Positions 1 through 6,437 of a stretch of DNA of 13,307 nucleotides are shown piece after piece. Both the position numbers and the translations under genes were made by a program. This DNA is from AC-69 sp036519575. GTDB taxonomy: Bacteria; Actinomycetota; UBA4738; HRBIN12. Numbering within the stretch: the first letter of the stretch is position 1; the number at the start of each line of letters is the position of its first letter. Where the stretch lies: NCBI GenBank assembly GCA_036519575.1, contig DATDKZ010000247.1:1-13307 (forward strand). Direction: 5' to 3'. Below the pieces are notes generated by a model that worked only from the letters and a program-made list of their open reading frames with translations, ran no database searches and was not told where the DNA came from.

Positions 1-156
1 GCAGCCGGTATCGCGGGATGTGGCGGTCTTGCAATCCGTTAGAAACATTAAGGGCAGATCTCAGGTGACCGCCCGAACCCGTTGACTGACCGAGTGGGGA
101 AGGCAGGCCCGGATCAGAGCAACGACTGATGTCGCGTCAACTCACCGCCAAATGCT

Positions 157-184
157 GAAGGGTGCCTGGAAACCGGCACCCTTC
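157..184 (-). terminator. Hairpin downstream of tRNA-fMet, probable terminator
   Basis: A perfect inverted repeat, GAAGGGTGCC (157-166) and GGCACCCTTC (175-184), encloses an 8-base loop. One more T-A pair (156/185) gives an 11-bp stem. It lies about 18 bases beyond the 3' end of the minus-strand tRNA gene, where a tRNA terminator is expected. The tract that follows on the minus strand (ATTTGG) is only weakly U-rich, so termination is inferred from position and stem strength. Confidence 0.6.
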
Positions 185-204
185 ATGACCTGCTGCTTCT
201 CTCG

Positions 205-278
205 TCGCGGGGACGGGATTTGAACCCGTGACCTCTGGGTTATGAGCCCAGCGAGCTACCGGACTGCTCCACCCCGCA
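205..278 (-). tRNA. Initiator tRNA-fMet (anticodon CAT)
   Basis: The reverse complement folds as a full cloverleaf with anticodon loop CTCATAA. Initiator hallmarks are present: three consecutive G-C pairs next to the anticodon loop (GGG/CCC), A11-U24 in the D stem, and no Watson-Crick pair at 1-72. The T loop reads TTCAAAT between ACGGG and CCCGT. Position 1 is T and position 72 is G, so 1-72 is a U-G wobble instead of the C-A mismatch usual in E. coli. After discriminator A73 the genome reads CGA, so the CCA end is not encoded and must be added by the CCA-adding enzyme. It delivers formyl-methionine to start codons. The identification is firm; the exact 5' nucleotide was assigned by matching initiator tRNA length. 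Confidence 0.95.
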
Positions 279-283
279 GATCG

Positions 284-313
284 ATGCTAGCAACACCCCA
301 GCCCGAGCGCCAA
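284..313 (-). promoter_or_regulatory. Candidate promoter of tRNA-fMet
   Basis: On the minus strand TTGGCG (313-308), an 18-base spacer and TAGCAT (289-284) form a plausible sigma-70-type promoter. Only five bases separate the -10 hexamer from the first tRNA nucleotide, so the primary transcript would have almost no 5' leader. The -35 match is weak (4 of 6). Confidence 0.4.
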
Positions 314-406
314 GCCCATCGACAAATCCGTGAGGGTCTCATCCTGCGCCTGGCCAAGCGGTATCGCTCCAGCCTGGCCCTGCTGCACCTGCTGGCCACG
401 TTCCAT
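287..406 (-). CDS. Possible 39-aa small ORF with strong ribosome binding site (doubtful)
   Basis: An ATG at 406 is preceded by AGGAGGG (420-414) at a 7-base spacing, an ideal Shine-Dalgarno. The frame runs to a TAG at 287-289 and gives a Gln/Gly/Leu-rich peptide starting MERGQQVQQGQAG. The same frame is open upstream to a TTG at 487, which would give 66 aa starting 18 bases after the UPF0182 stop codon. Third codon positions are fairly GC-rich, as in real genes here. The Shine-Dalgarno lies in a 6-bp hairpin (426-431 with 415-420). I recognise no family, and the end of the frame overlaps the tRNA promoter region, so it may be non-coding spacer. Confidence 0.22.
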   Translation of the reverse strand: MERGQQVQQGQAGAIPLGQAQDETLTDLSMGLALGLGCC

Positions 407-505
407 ACCGGAGCCCTCCTCTCGGAGGAGGTTGGCTTTCCCATCGAGCGCTTCGGCAGCAGGCTCGAAGTCGGCGACCGGGAGCAACCTTCCCTCTGAG
501 AGGAC

Positions 506-3430
506 TCAGCCGGACGGGCTCGGCGTGGGCGATGTGGTGGGCAACGGAGTGGGCGACGGGGTGGGCGTCCCCGATGGGGACGGCGACGGTGAGCCCGTTC
601 TGCTCTTCGCGGCGAGCTCCCCGGCCTGGCGGATAGCGGCCTTGGCCGCGTTCACCTCCGCCTGGTAGGTCGCGAGGTCGCCGGACTTCAGCGCAGCGTC
701 GGCCGCCGCGAAGTGGTTCAGGGCCCGCAGGAGGAGCTGCGCGATCTGCTGCTGGACGTTACCTCCGGGAGTCGGGCCCCCGCCGCCGCCACCTTCCGGC
801 GGCACCACCTGCGCCCCCAACGAGTCGATCAGCGCCTGGGTCAGCGTGCTGCCCAGCCCGACATCCCCGCCGTTCGCCACCAGGACCCGCTTCAGCTCGG
901 GGATGGCGGTCTCTTGCGCGGACCGGACGTACACGGGCTGGACGTAGAGGAGGCCGTTCCCGACGGGGATGATCAGGAAGTCCCCGAACCTGATCTGGGA
1001 ACCGCTCTGGCCGAATAGGGTCTGGTCGGCAGAGAACCTGGGATCCTGGCGCATCCGGGCGAAGACCTGCGAGGGTCCGTCCACGTTCTGGCCTGGAGGG
1101 AACTCGTACGCGACGATCTTCCCATAGTCCGGGCCCGCATCGGAGTTGGCCGCCATCCAGGCCACCACGTTCTGGCGCCCCTGCGGGTTGAACGGCAGGA
1201 CCAGCACGAATGATTCCTCCGCCTCACCGGGGAGACGCAGGAGCAGGTAGTAGGGACGCATCGGGACACTCACGTTGCTGTCGGTGTTCGCTGGGATCGT
1301 GGGGTCGAACGGAACCTGCCAGAAGTCCTGCTTCTGATAGAAGACGCTGGCATCAGTGACGTGATAGTTGGCGAACTGCTCGGCCTGCACCTGGAACAGG
1401 TTCTCGGGGTACCGGAAGTGCGCGGCCAGCTCCGGAGGCGCCTGGTCGATGGGCGTCAATAGGTCCGGGAAGGCGTTCTCCCACACCTTGATGATGGGGT
1501 CCGTCGTGTCGGCGACGTAATAGGTCATCGTGCCGTCGTACGCGTCGACGACCACCTTCACCGAGTTGCGGATGTAGTTCGCCACTCCATGCAGACCGCT
1601 CAGGCCGGGGCCGAGCGGGGTGGCCTGGTCGAGGGAGATCTCCTGTGAGTAGGGGTACCCGTCGGTGGTCGTGTAGGCGTCCCAGATCCAGACCACCCGA
1701 CCATCGACGATCGCCGCGTACGGGTCGGAGTCGAACGTGAGGAACGGCGCGGCCTTGCGGACGCGATCCTGGATGTCCCGGTAGATCAGGATCCGCGAGT
1801 TGTCCTGGATGAGCCCGGAGATCAGCAGGTTGACGTCACGGAATCGCCAAGCGAACAGGGCGCGCTTAAAGAACCCCCCGATGGGGATACCACCCTTCCC
1901 GTCGTAGGTGCTGGAGACCTGCTGGCTGCTGCCCTCCGTGGCGGCGTAGTCGAGCTCATTGGTTCCGGTATCCACAACGACGAACGGGGCGGCGGCCGTG
2001 TTCTCCCCGTAGTAGATGCGGGGCTGCACGTCGAGGGCCGGCTGTCCGACCGGGGGGATGTCCGACAGTGTGAACTGCGGCGCGCCCTCGGCGGTGGCTG
2101 TGTTCACGGGCGCCGCCACCGCGCCGAAGCCATGCGTGTAGACCAGGTGCTTGTTCTGCCACGTGGCGCCGCCACCGGGGATGGAGTCCTGGTCGACCTC
2201 GCGGGCCGATAGCATGACCACGCGTCGCTCGCCGTTCAGGTCGTACCGGTCGACGTCGACGTCCTGGAACACGTAGTACTGCTTGATCCGCTGGAGGGAC
2301 TCGAAGTTCTCCCGAAGGATGTCCGGCCGCCACAACCGGATGTTGGAGATGGTGGCATCGTTCCCCTTGATCTCCTGCGGGGTCACGCTCGCCGCGACCG
2401 TGCGTTGTTGCGGCTGGATCACGTCCAGGCCGAACGCCGTCCGCGTGGCCTCGATGTTGCGGTCGATGTACGGGCGCTCCCGCTGCAACTCCTGGGGGCC
2501 GACCTGGAAGCGCTGGACGAACGCCGGGTACGCGGCGCCGGCGGTGATGGACACCAATGCCAGCAGGCCCAGGGCGATGACGGGGATGGCCCAACCCCGC
2601 ATCCGGATGTTCACGAGGAACAGGATCGCGCACGCGACAGCGATGAACGTCAGGATGCGAAGGGCCGGGAGTTGAGCCTTCACGTCGGTGAACGAGGCGC
2701 CTTCCACGACCCCCCGTCGCGACGTCAGCAGGTCGAACGTTCCGAGGTAGTACCCCCAGGCCTTCGTCAGCACGATGAGCCCGAGCAGGACCGACAGGTG
2801 CGCCTTGACCTGCGGCGTGACCTTCTCGGTGAACGCAGGGGCCTGGGGCCGGATCCCACCCCACAGGTAGTGGGCGACCGCCGTGATGAACGTGATTCCG
2901 ACGAGCGAGGAGAACAGCCACCCCTGGACGAACTCCAGCCAGGGGAGGCCGAACACGTAGAACGCGGGATCCCGGTTGAAGAGGGGGTCCGTGGAGCCGA
3001 ACGTGATGCCGGAGGAGTTGCGCCACAACAGGAACGTCCTCCACTGGGTGGTCACCCCCAGGCCGACGAAGAAGGCGATGACGCCTGCGATCACCGGGAG
3101 GAGCCACCATGCGTAGGGCTCGAACGCCAGCCGGTATCGTTCGATCACCTCCTGCTCGGGGCCGATGGCCCGGTAGCTCGGCGTGAGGAGCCGGACGATC
3201 AGTAGGTTCGCGTACAGGATGGCGAAGAACGCAGCCCCGAAGATGAGGCCGAGGGCGATCTTGGTCCGAAGGATGGTCCAGAAGACCTCGCTGAAGCGGA
3301 CCTCTCGGAACCACAACAGGTCGACGAAGAACCCGGACAGCGCGGTGAAGCCCACAACGATCACTACCAGCGCGACCCCCGCGATGATCAGCCACCGCCG
3401 GCCGCGTCCGGCTTGGACGACGCGCGCCAC
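506..3430 (-). CDS. UPF0182 family integral membrane protein, 974 aa
   Basis: This is a large membrane protein of the UPF0182/COG1615 family, which has no settled function. Seven hydrophobic segments are visible near residues 13-33, 57-80, 107-127, 166-190, 210-232, 255-275 and 279-301. A long extracytoplasmic-type region follows. It opens with the family signature at about 305-335: a VGPQEL, ERPYI, RNIEATR series close to the usual PNEL, E-PYI, NI--TR pattern. The length is normal for the family (roughly 950-1000 aa). The last 30 or so residues form a Pro/Ser/Thr tail (SPSPSPSGTPTPSPTP) typical of a flexible envelope spacer. The start is GTG with AAAGGA just upstream. It lies 64 bp downstream of the PDZ/Lon-like protease on the same strand. 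From memory, the M. tuberculosis homologue Rv3193c sits next to an equivalent PDZ protein, so the two may work together at the membrane. The family assignment is firm; the role is unknown. Confidence 0.95.
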   Translation of the reverse strand: MARVVQAGRGRRWLIIAGVALVVIVVGFTALSGFFVDLLWFREVRFSEVFWTILRTKIALGLIFGAAFFAILYANLLIVRLLTPSYRAIGPEQEVIERYRLAFEPYAWWLLPVIAGVIAFFVGLGVTTQWRTFLLWRNSSGITFGSTDPLFNRDPAFYVFGLPWLEFVQGWLFSSLVGITFITAVAHYLWGGIRPQAPAFTEKVTPQVKAHLSVLLGLIVLTKAWGYYLGTFDLLTSRRGVVEGASFTDVKAQLPALRILTFIAVACAILFLVNIRMRGWAIPVIALGLLALVSITAGAAYPAFVQRFQVGPQELQRERPYIDRNIEATRTAFGLDVIQPQQRTVAASVTPQEIKGNDATISNIRLWRPDILRENFESLQRIKQYYVFQDVDVDRYDLNGERRVVMLSAREVDQDSIPGGGATWQNKHLVYTHGFGAVAAPVNTATAEGAPQFTLSDIPPVGQPALDVQPRIYYGENTAAAPFVVVDTGTNELDYAATEGSSQQVSSTYDGKGGIPIGGFFKRALFAWRFRDVNLLISGLIQDNSRILIYRDIQDRVRKAAPFLTFDSDPYAAIVDGRVVWIWDAYTTTDGYPYSQEISLDQATPLGPGLSGLHGVANYIRNSVKVVVDAYDGTMTYYVADTTDPIIKVWENAFPDLLTPIDQAPPELAAHFRYPENLFQVQAEQFANYHVTDASVFYQKQDFWQVPFDPTIPANTDSNVSVPMRPYYLLLRLPGEAEESFVLVLPFNPQGRQNVVAWMAANSDAGPDYGKIVAYEFPPGQNVDGPSQVFARMRQDPRFSADQTLFGQSGSQIRFGDFLIIPVGNGLLYVQPVYVRSAQETAIPELKRVLVANGGDVGLGSTLTQALIDSLGAQVVPPEGGGGGGPTPGGNVQQQIAQLLLRALNHFAAADAALKSGDLATYQAEVNAAKAAIRQAGELAAKSRTGSPSPSPSGTPTPSPTPLPTTSPTPSPSG

Positions 3431-3457
3431 ACCCGTCCTTTCGGTTCCGGGAACGCG

Positions 3458-3466
3458 TCAGCCTAT
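3458..3466 (-). promoter_or_regulatory. Candidate extended -10 promoter for the UPF0182 gene
   Basis: On the minus strand TG-A-TAGGCT (3466-3458) has the TGn extension and the TANNNT core. It lies 27 bases before the GTG start, leaving room for the AAAGGA ribosome site. No convincing -35 is present. UPF0182 could therefore have its own promoter as well as reading through from the protease gene. Confidence 0.3.
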
Positions 3467-3494
3467 CACCGAGGCTTCGGCTGGGCCGACCCGG

Positions 3495-4481
3495 TCAGGA
3501 CCCGCTCCGCAGGTAATCAACGGCATCCCGGAAGGAGGAGACCGGCTGGAGGATCATGCCGTTGCTCCCCGCCGACCTCGCTGCGGCGATGTTCCCTTCG
3601 GGGACGAGGAACACCGACGCTCCCGCATGATCGGCGGCGACGACCTTCTCCTCGATACCGCCGATGGGGTGGACCCTTCCGTCCAATCCGATCTGCCCCG
3701 TCCCGGCGATGGTCCGGCCGGCGGTCAGATCGCCGGGAGTGAGGAGGTCGTAGAGCCCGAGGGCCCACATCAGGCCGGCCGATGGCCCGCCGACATCCCC
3801 GCTCTCGATCAGCACCCGGAACGGGAAGTTCGAGATGAGCGACACGCCGACCAGGGGTTCGTCCGTCCCGCCACAGGGCGCTCGCCGCAGGTCCACGAGG
3901 TGCTGCTCCCCGCCGGCCCGGATGTCGAACGAGACGGTCGATCCGGAGCGCGCAGACTCGATGAGCCGGCTGGCCTGGGCGGCGCCTCGGATGACCTTGC
4001 CATCGATGGACCGGATCAAGTCACCGGGGTACAGCTCCCCATCGGCGGCGCAGCCGGGCACAACGGCTTCGACCAGTGCGCCGGGGCGGTGATGCTTCGG
4101 GTAGCCGGTCAGGTCCGAGAGCACGACGGAGGTCGCGTCGAGCTTGCTCTGATCCATCTGCGAGATGGCCCGCTGATGCTCCTCGGTCCTGGTCTCCCCC
4201 GGCGTGAACAGGTCCGACCTCGGAACGACGGCCAGGTCGGGATCGAGCCAGGCCAGGAGCGCTCCGAGCGCCGTGAGCTGCCGGAACCGCACGGAGGTCA
4301 TCACGAAGCGGCCGGACGATCCGTACTCGGGATGGCCGGACACCTGGATGAGCGGCAGGATCTCCCTGGCCGGGGCAGGACCAAGCGAATACAGCGGCAG
4401 CCACACCGTGCCGGAAAGGACGAATGCGACGACCAGGGCAATGACCAGTCCGATCTTGATAAGGCGCCGTGCGGCTGGCAT
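3495..4481 (-). CDS. YlbL-type PDZ/Lon-like membrane-anchored serine protease, 328 aa
   Basis: The protein starts with a positively charged tip (MPAARRLIK) and one signal-anchor helix at about 9-30, so the rest should face outside the membrane. A PDZ-like domain spans about 130-200 (GALVEAVVPGCAA, YPGDLIRSIDGK). A C-terminal Lon (S16) proteolytic domain follows. It has the nucleophile motif GDVGGPSAGL (Ser234) and the partner lysine in IGGIEEKV (Lys279), 45 residues apart and close to the 43 of E. coli Lon. There is no AAA+ ATPase module, as usual for the YlbL family. Both catalytic residues are present, so it is probably active. The ATG start has GGGGAG upstream. Downstream, same strand, is the UPF0182 membrane protein; the 122-aa membrane protein diverges 76 bp away. 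The substrate is unknown. Confidence 0.93.
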   Translation of the reverse strand: MPAARRLIKIGLVIALVVAFVLSGTVWLPLYSLGPAPAREILPLIQVSGHPEYGSSGRFVMTSVRFRQLTALGALLAWLDPDLAVVPRSDLFTPGETRTEEHQRAISQMDQSKLDATSVVLSDLTGYPKHHRPGALVEAVVPGCAADGELYPGDLIRSIDGKVIRGAAQASRLIESARSGSTVSFDIRAGGEQHLVDLRRAPCGGTDEPLVGVSLISNFPFRVLIESGDVGGPSAGLMWALGLYDLLTPGDLTAGRTIAGTGQIGLDGRVHPIGGIEEKVVAADHAGASVFLVPEGNIAAARSAGSNGMILQPVSSFRDAVDYLRSGS

Positions 4482-4557
4482 CTGCTCCCCATGCTACGGG
4501 CAGGGCATCCGCCCGAAGGGGAACCGGACGGCGTAGGCTCTCGTCGGAAGGTCGCTG

Positions 4558-4926
4558 ATGAATCCCCTGGCCATCATCGGGATCGCCCTCGGCGTGGGCC
4601 TCATCGCCTATGCGCTGTCGCTTCGCGACGACCAGGACGACGTGCTCCTCGCGGAGCATGTACGCCCGGATCGTCCCGCTGCCGGTGGGCCAGGACGAGA
4701 GGAAGAATCGGGAGCCGTGGGGTTCGGTCCGGGCGAGGGCGTCGCTCCCGGGGACTCGTTCGCCTACGTTCCGGTGATCAATACGCCGCCCACCCTCCGC
4801 ACCCGGCTGATGGGCCTCGGAGGCCTGATCCTGTTGGTCCTGGCTTCCGCAGCATTTCTGGCGTTGGCCGTCTACCAACTGGGGCACGTCATCAACCAGA
4901 ACCTGGCTCGGTTCCTGGGCAAGTGA
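4558..4926 (+). CDS. Small two-helix membrane protein, 122 aa, unknown function
   Basis: I do not recognise a family. An N-terminal helix (about residues 4-22, NPLAIIGIALGVGLIAYAL) is followed by a hydrophilic Gly/Glu/Asp-rich stretch of about 60 residues. A second helix lies at about 85-108 (GLGGLILLVLASAAFLALAV), then a short polar tail. Codons carry G or C at most third positions, like the neighbouring genes. The ATG is preceded by GGAAGG at a 6-base spacing. It diverges from the PDZ/Lon-like protease across 76 bp and converges on the MreB-like gene with only 6 bp between stop codons and no visible terminator. The position suggests an envelope role, but nothing in the sequence shows a function. 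Confidence 0.8.
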   Translation: MNPLAIIGIALGVGLIAYALSLRDDQDDVLLAEHVRPDRPAAGGPGREEESGAVGFGPGEGVAPGDSFAYVPVINTPPTLRTRLMGLGGLILLVLASAAFLALAVYQLGHVINQNLARFLGK

Positions 4927-4932
4927 TCCCGT

Positions 4933-5940
4933 TCACCGTCGCCTAACGAGCTGGAACGAGCTTCGATACTCGTCCAGGTGGTCCAGCATGGCCCCCGCTC
5001 CCAGGACGACCGTCTCGAGCGGACGCTCCGTCAGGTGGACGGGGACCTCGCACTCCTGCGCCAGGAGCAGGTCCATCCCCCGAACCAGGCCGCCTCCTCC
5101 TGTGAGGAACATCCCGGTCTCCAGGACGTCATGGGTGAGCTCAGGGGGAGCTTCCGCCAGTGTCTGGCGCGCCGCGTCGACGATGGCTTGGACCGGCTCG
5201 GCCATGGCCAGGCGGACCTCGTCTTCGGTGACCCGGACCTTTCTCGGCGCGCCGCTCGCGATCTCCCGCCCTGCCACAGCGGCGACCATTCGGTCCGGCG
5301 TGGGGAACGCGGCTCCGATGGCCACCTTCAACTCCTCTGCCGCTCGCTCCCCGATGGCCACGCCGTACCGCAGCCGGAAGTGGTCCCGGATGGCCGCGTC
5401 CATGTCGAACCCCCCCGTTGGGACGGAACGGCCGCTCACCACCCCGCCCATGGACACCACGGCCATCTCCGTCGTCCCGCCCCCGATGTCGATGATGAGG
5501 TTGCCCACCGGCTCGTGGACGGGGAGCCCGGCCCCGATCGCTGCCGCCAGGCCCTCCTCGACCAGTACCGGGCTCCGTCCTCCGGCAAACTGGATCGCCT
5601 CCCGGACGGCCCGGAGCTCGACGGGGCTGCTCTCTGAGGAGACCGACACCACGACCCGCGGCTTGGGGAACCTCGGCACGCCGACCCTTCGGAAGACGAG
5701 GGCGATCATCTGCTGCGTCATGTCGAACTCGGTCATGACCCCGTGGCGGAGCGGCCTGACCACCGAGCGGTTCCCGGCCGGGCCGCCGAGCATCCTCCAG
5801 GCCTCGGCCCCGGCGAACTCGACCTTCCCCGTGGATCCGTTCAGGGCGATGACGGTGGGCTCGTTGAACACGATCCCATCGCCCTGCCGATACACGAGCG
5901 TGTTGGCCGTTCCCAGGTCGATCGCGATCTCGCGGCCCAC
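4933..5940 (-). CDS. mreB: MreB-like bacterial actin homologue, 335 aa
   Basis: This is an actin-fold ATPase of the MreB/Mbl family, which forms membrane-bound filaments that guide wall synthesis. The nucleotide-binding motifs are in order: phosphate-1 IDLGTANTLV (7-16), the VEEGLAAAIGA segment (127-137), phosphate-2 IIDIGGGTTE (149-158) and the adenosine motif FLTGGGGLVRGM (278-289). The length matches MreB. I place the start at a GTG at 5940, not further upstream, because MreB homology begins there (GREIAIDLGTAN) and upstream residues are the MoaE gene in another frame. GGGGAG precedes it. The start shares one base with the moaE stop (TAGTG), so translation is probably coupled. Oddities: mreC and mreD are not adjacent, the usual VPSG motif reads VSSESS (100-105), and the usual EEP reads EEG. 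It may be a second, specialised copy. Confidence 0.9.
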   Translation of the reverse strand: MGREIAIDLGTANTLVYRQGDGIVFNEPTVIALNGSTGKVEFAGAEAWRMLGGPAGNRSVVRPLRHGVMTEFDMTQQMIALVFRRVGVPRFPKPRVVVSVSSESSPVELRAVREAIQFAGGRSPVLVEEGLAAAIGAGLPVHEPVGNLIIDIGGGTTEMAVVSMGGVVSGRSVPTGGFDMDAAIRDHFRLRYGVAIGERAAEELKVAIGAAFPTPDRMVAAVAGREIASGAPRKVRVTEDEVRLAMAEPVQAIVDAARQTLAEAPPELTHDVLETGMFLTGGGGLVRGMDLLLAQECEVPVHLTERPLETVVLGAGAMLDHLDEYRSSFQLVRRR

Positions 5941-6365
5941 TAGCTCCCCATCACCCAGTGGGACTCGCCCTCGGCGAGGTGCTCCTTCTTCCAGATGGGA
6001 ACGTCCTCCTTCAGCCGCTCGATGCCGTACCGGCAGGCGTCGAAGGCTTCGGCGCGATGGGGGGCAGAGCATGCGACAACGACCGAGGTCTCTCCGATGC
6101 CCAGGTCGCCGGTTCGGTGCAGGAGCGCGACTTTGCGGACCGGCCATTTCTCGAGCATCTCCCCGCCGATCTCCTCCAGGCGCTTGGCGGCCATCTCATC
6201 CCACGCCTCGTAGGTGAGGCTTGTGACCGCGCCCGCGGCGGAGTGGTCGCGGACGGTACCCAGGAAGAGACAGGAACCGCCCGCAGTCGGATCGGCCACG
6301 AACGCCGCTGCTTCATCGGCGCCGATCGGCTCCGATGTGACCCGGATCCACAGTCGGTCTGGCAT
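5940..6365 (-). CDS. moaE: Molybdopterin synthase catalytic (large) subunit MoaE, 141 aa
   Basis: MoaE with the MoaD sulfur carrier converts cyclic pyranopterin monophosphate to molybdopterin in molybdenum cofactor synthesis, in the cytoplasm. Family motifs are all visible: FLGTVRDHS (34-42), LTYEAWDEMA (50-59), LLHRTGDLGIGE (81-92), APHRAEAF (101-108) and the active-site block LKEDVPIWKKE (118-128). Lys119 and Lys126 sit at the same numbers as the catalytic lysines of E. coli MoaE. No moaD or other Mo-cofactor gene is in the window. TAGAAT lies exactly 6 bases before the ATG, so the mRNA may be leaderless. A GGAG is present only 2 bases from the ATG. The stop overlaps the MreB-like start by one base, making a two-gene operon. 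Confidence 0.96.
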   Translation of the reverse strand: MPDRLWIRVTSEPIGADEAAAFVADPTAGGSCLFLGTVRDHSAAGAVTSLTYEAWDEMAAKRLEEIGGEMLEKWPVRKVALLHRTGDLGIGETSVVVACSAPHRAEAFDACRYGIERLKEDVPIWKKEHLAEGESHWVMGS

Positions 6366-6371
6366 GACTCC

Positions 6372-6377
6372 ATTCTA
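6372..6377 (-). promoter_or_regulatory. Leaderless-type -10 element of moaE
   Basis: TAGAAT on the minus strand (5 of 6 bases of TATAAT) is followed by six bases and then the moaE ATG. This places transcription start at or next to the A of the start codon. No TTGACA-like -35 is seen at 16-18 bases. Confidence 0.55.
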
Positions 6378-6425
6378 GGGAGAGGGCGAAACGGAACCGG
6401 CGGCGGCGTAAGGGAAGACCCCACC

Positions 6426-6431
6426 TACAAT
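6426..6431 (+). promoter_or_regulatory. Leaderless-type -10 element of the Zn-metalloprotease gene
   Basis: TACAAT (5 of 6 bases of TATAAT) is followed by GGCTGC and then the ATG, the mirror of the moaE arrangement 54 bp away. There is no Shine-Dalgarno before the ATG, which supports leaderless translation. No clear -35 is visible. Confidence 0.6.
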
Positions 6432-6437
6432 GGCTGC

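Noticed and set aside
1..156. Search for a second tRNA, an attachment-site copy of the tRNA 3' end, or a gene end left of the tRNA
   Set aside because: No cloverleaf, no repeat of the tRNA 3' sequence and no convincing reading frame were found, so no integration site or gene is claimed.
1956..3395. Long open frame on the same strand as UPF0182 in another phase (about 480 codons)
   Set aside because: Its Arg/Pro/His/Gly-rich, family-less translation is what an off-frame reading of GC-rich coding DNA gives. The UPF0182 frame explains the region with clear homology.
3183..4946. Open frame of nearly 590 codons on the plus strand across the PDZ/Lon-like protease
   Set aside because: It is antisense to a clearly conserved protease and overlaps the 122-aa gene in another frame. 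Composition is Arg/Gly/Asp-rich with no motif.
5941..6147. N-terminal extension of the MreB-like protein by about 68 residues
   Set aside because: The added residues are Arg-rich and lie wholly inside moaE in another frame. MreB similarity starts right at the GTG at 5940.
5958..6437. N-terminal extension of the metalloprotease by 160 residues
   Set aside because: That stretch is antisense to moaE and has no family similarity. The ATG at 6438 has a -10 element at the leaderless spacing.
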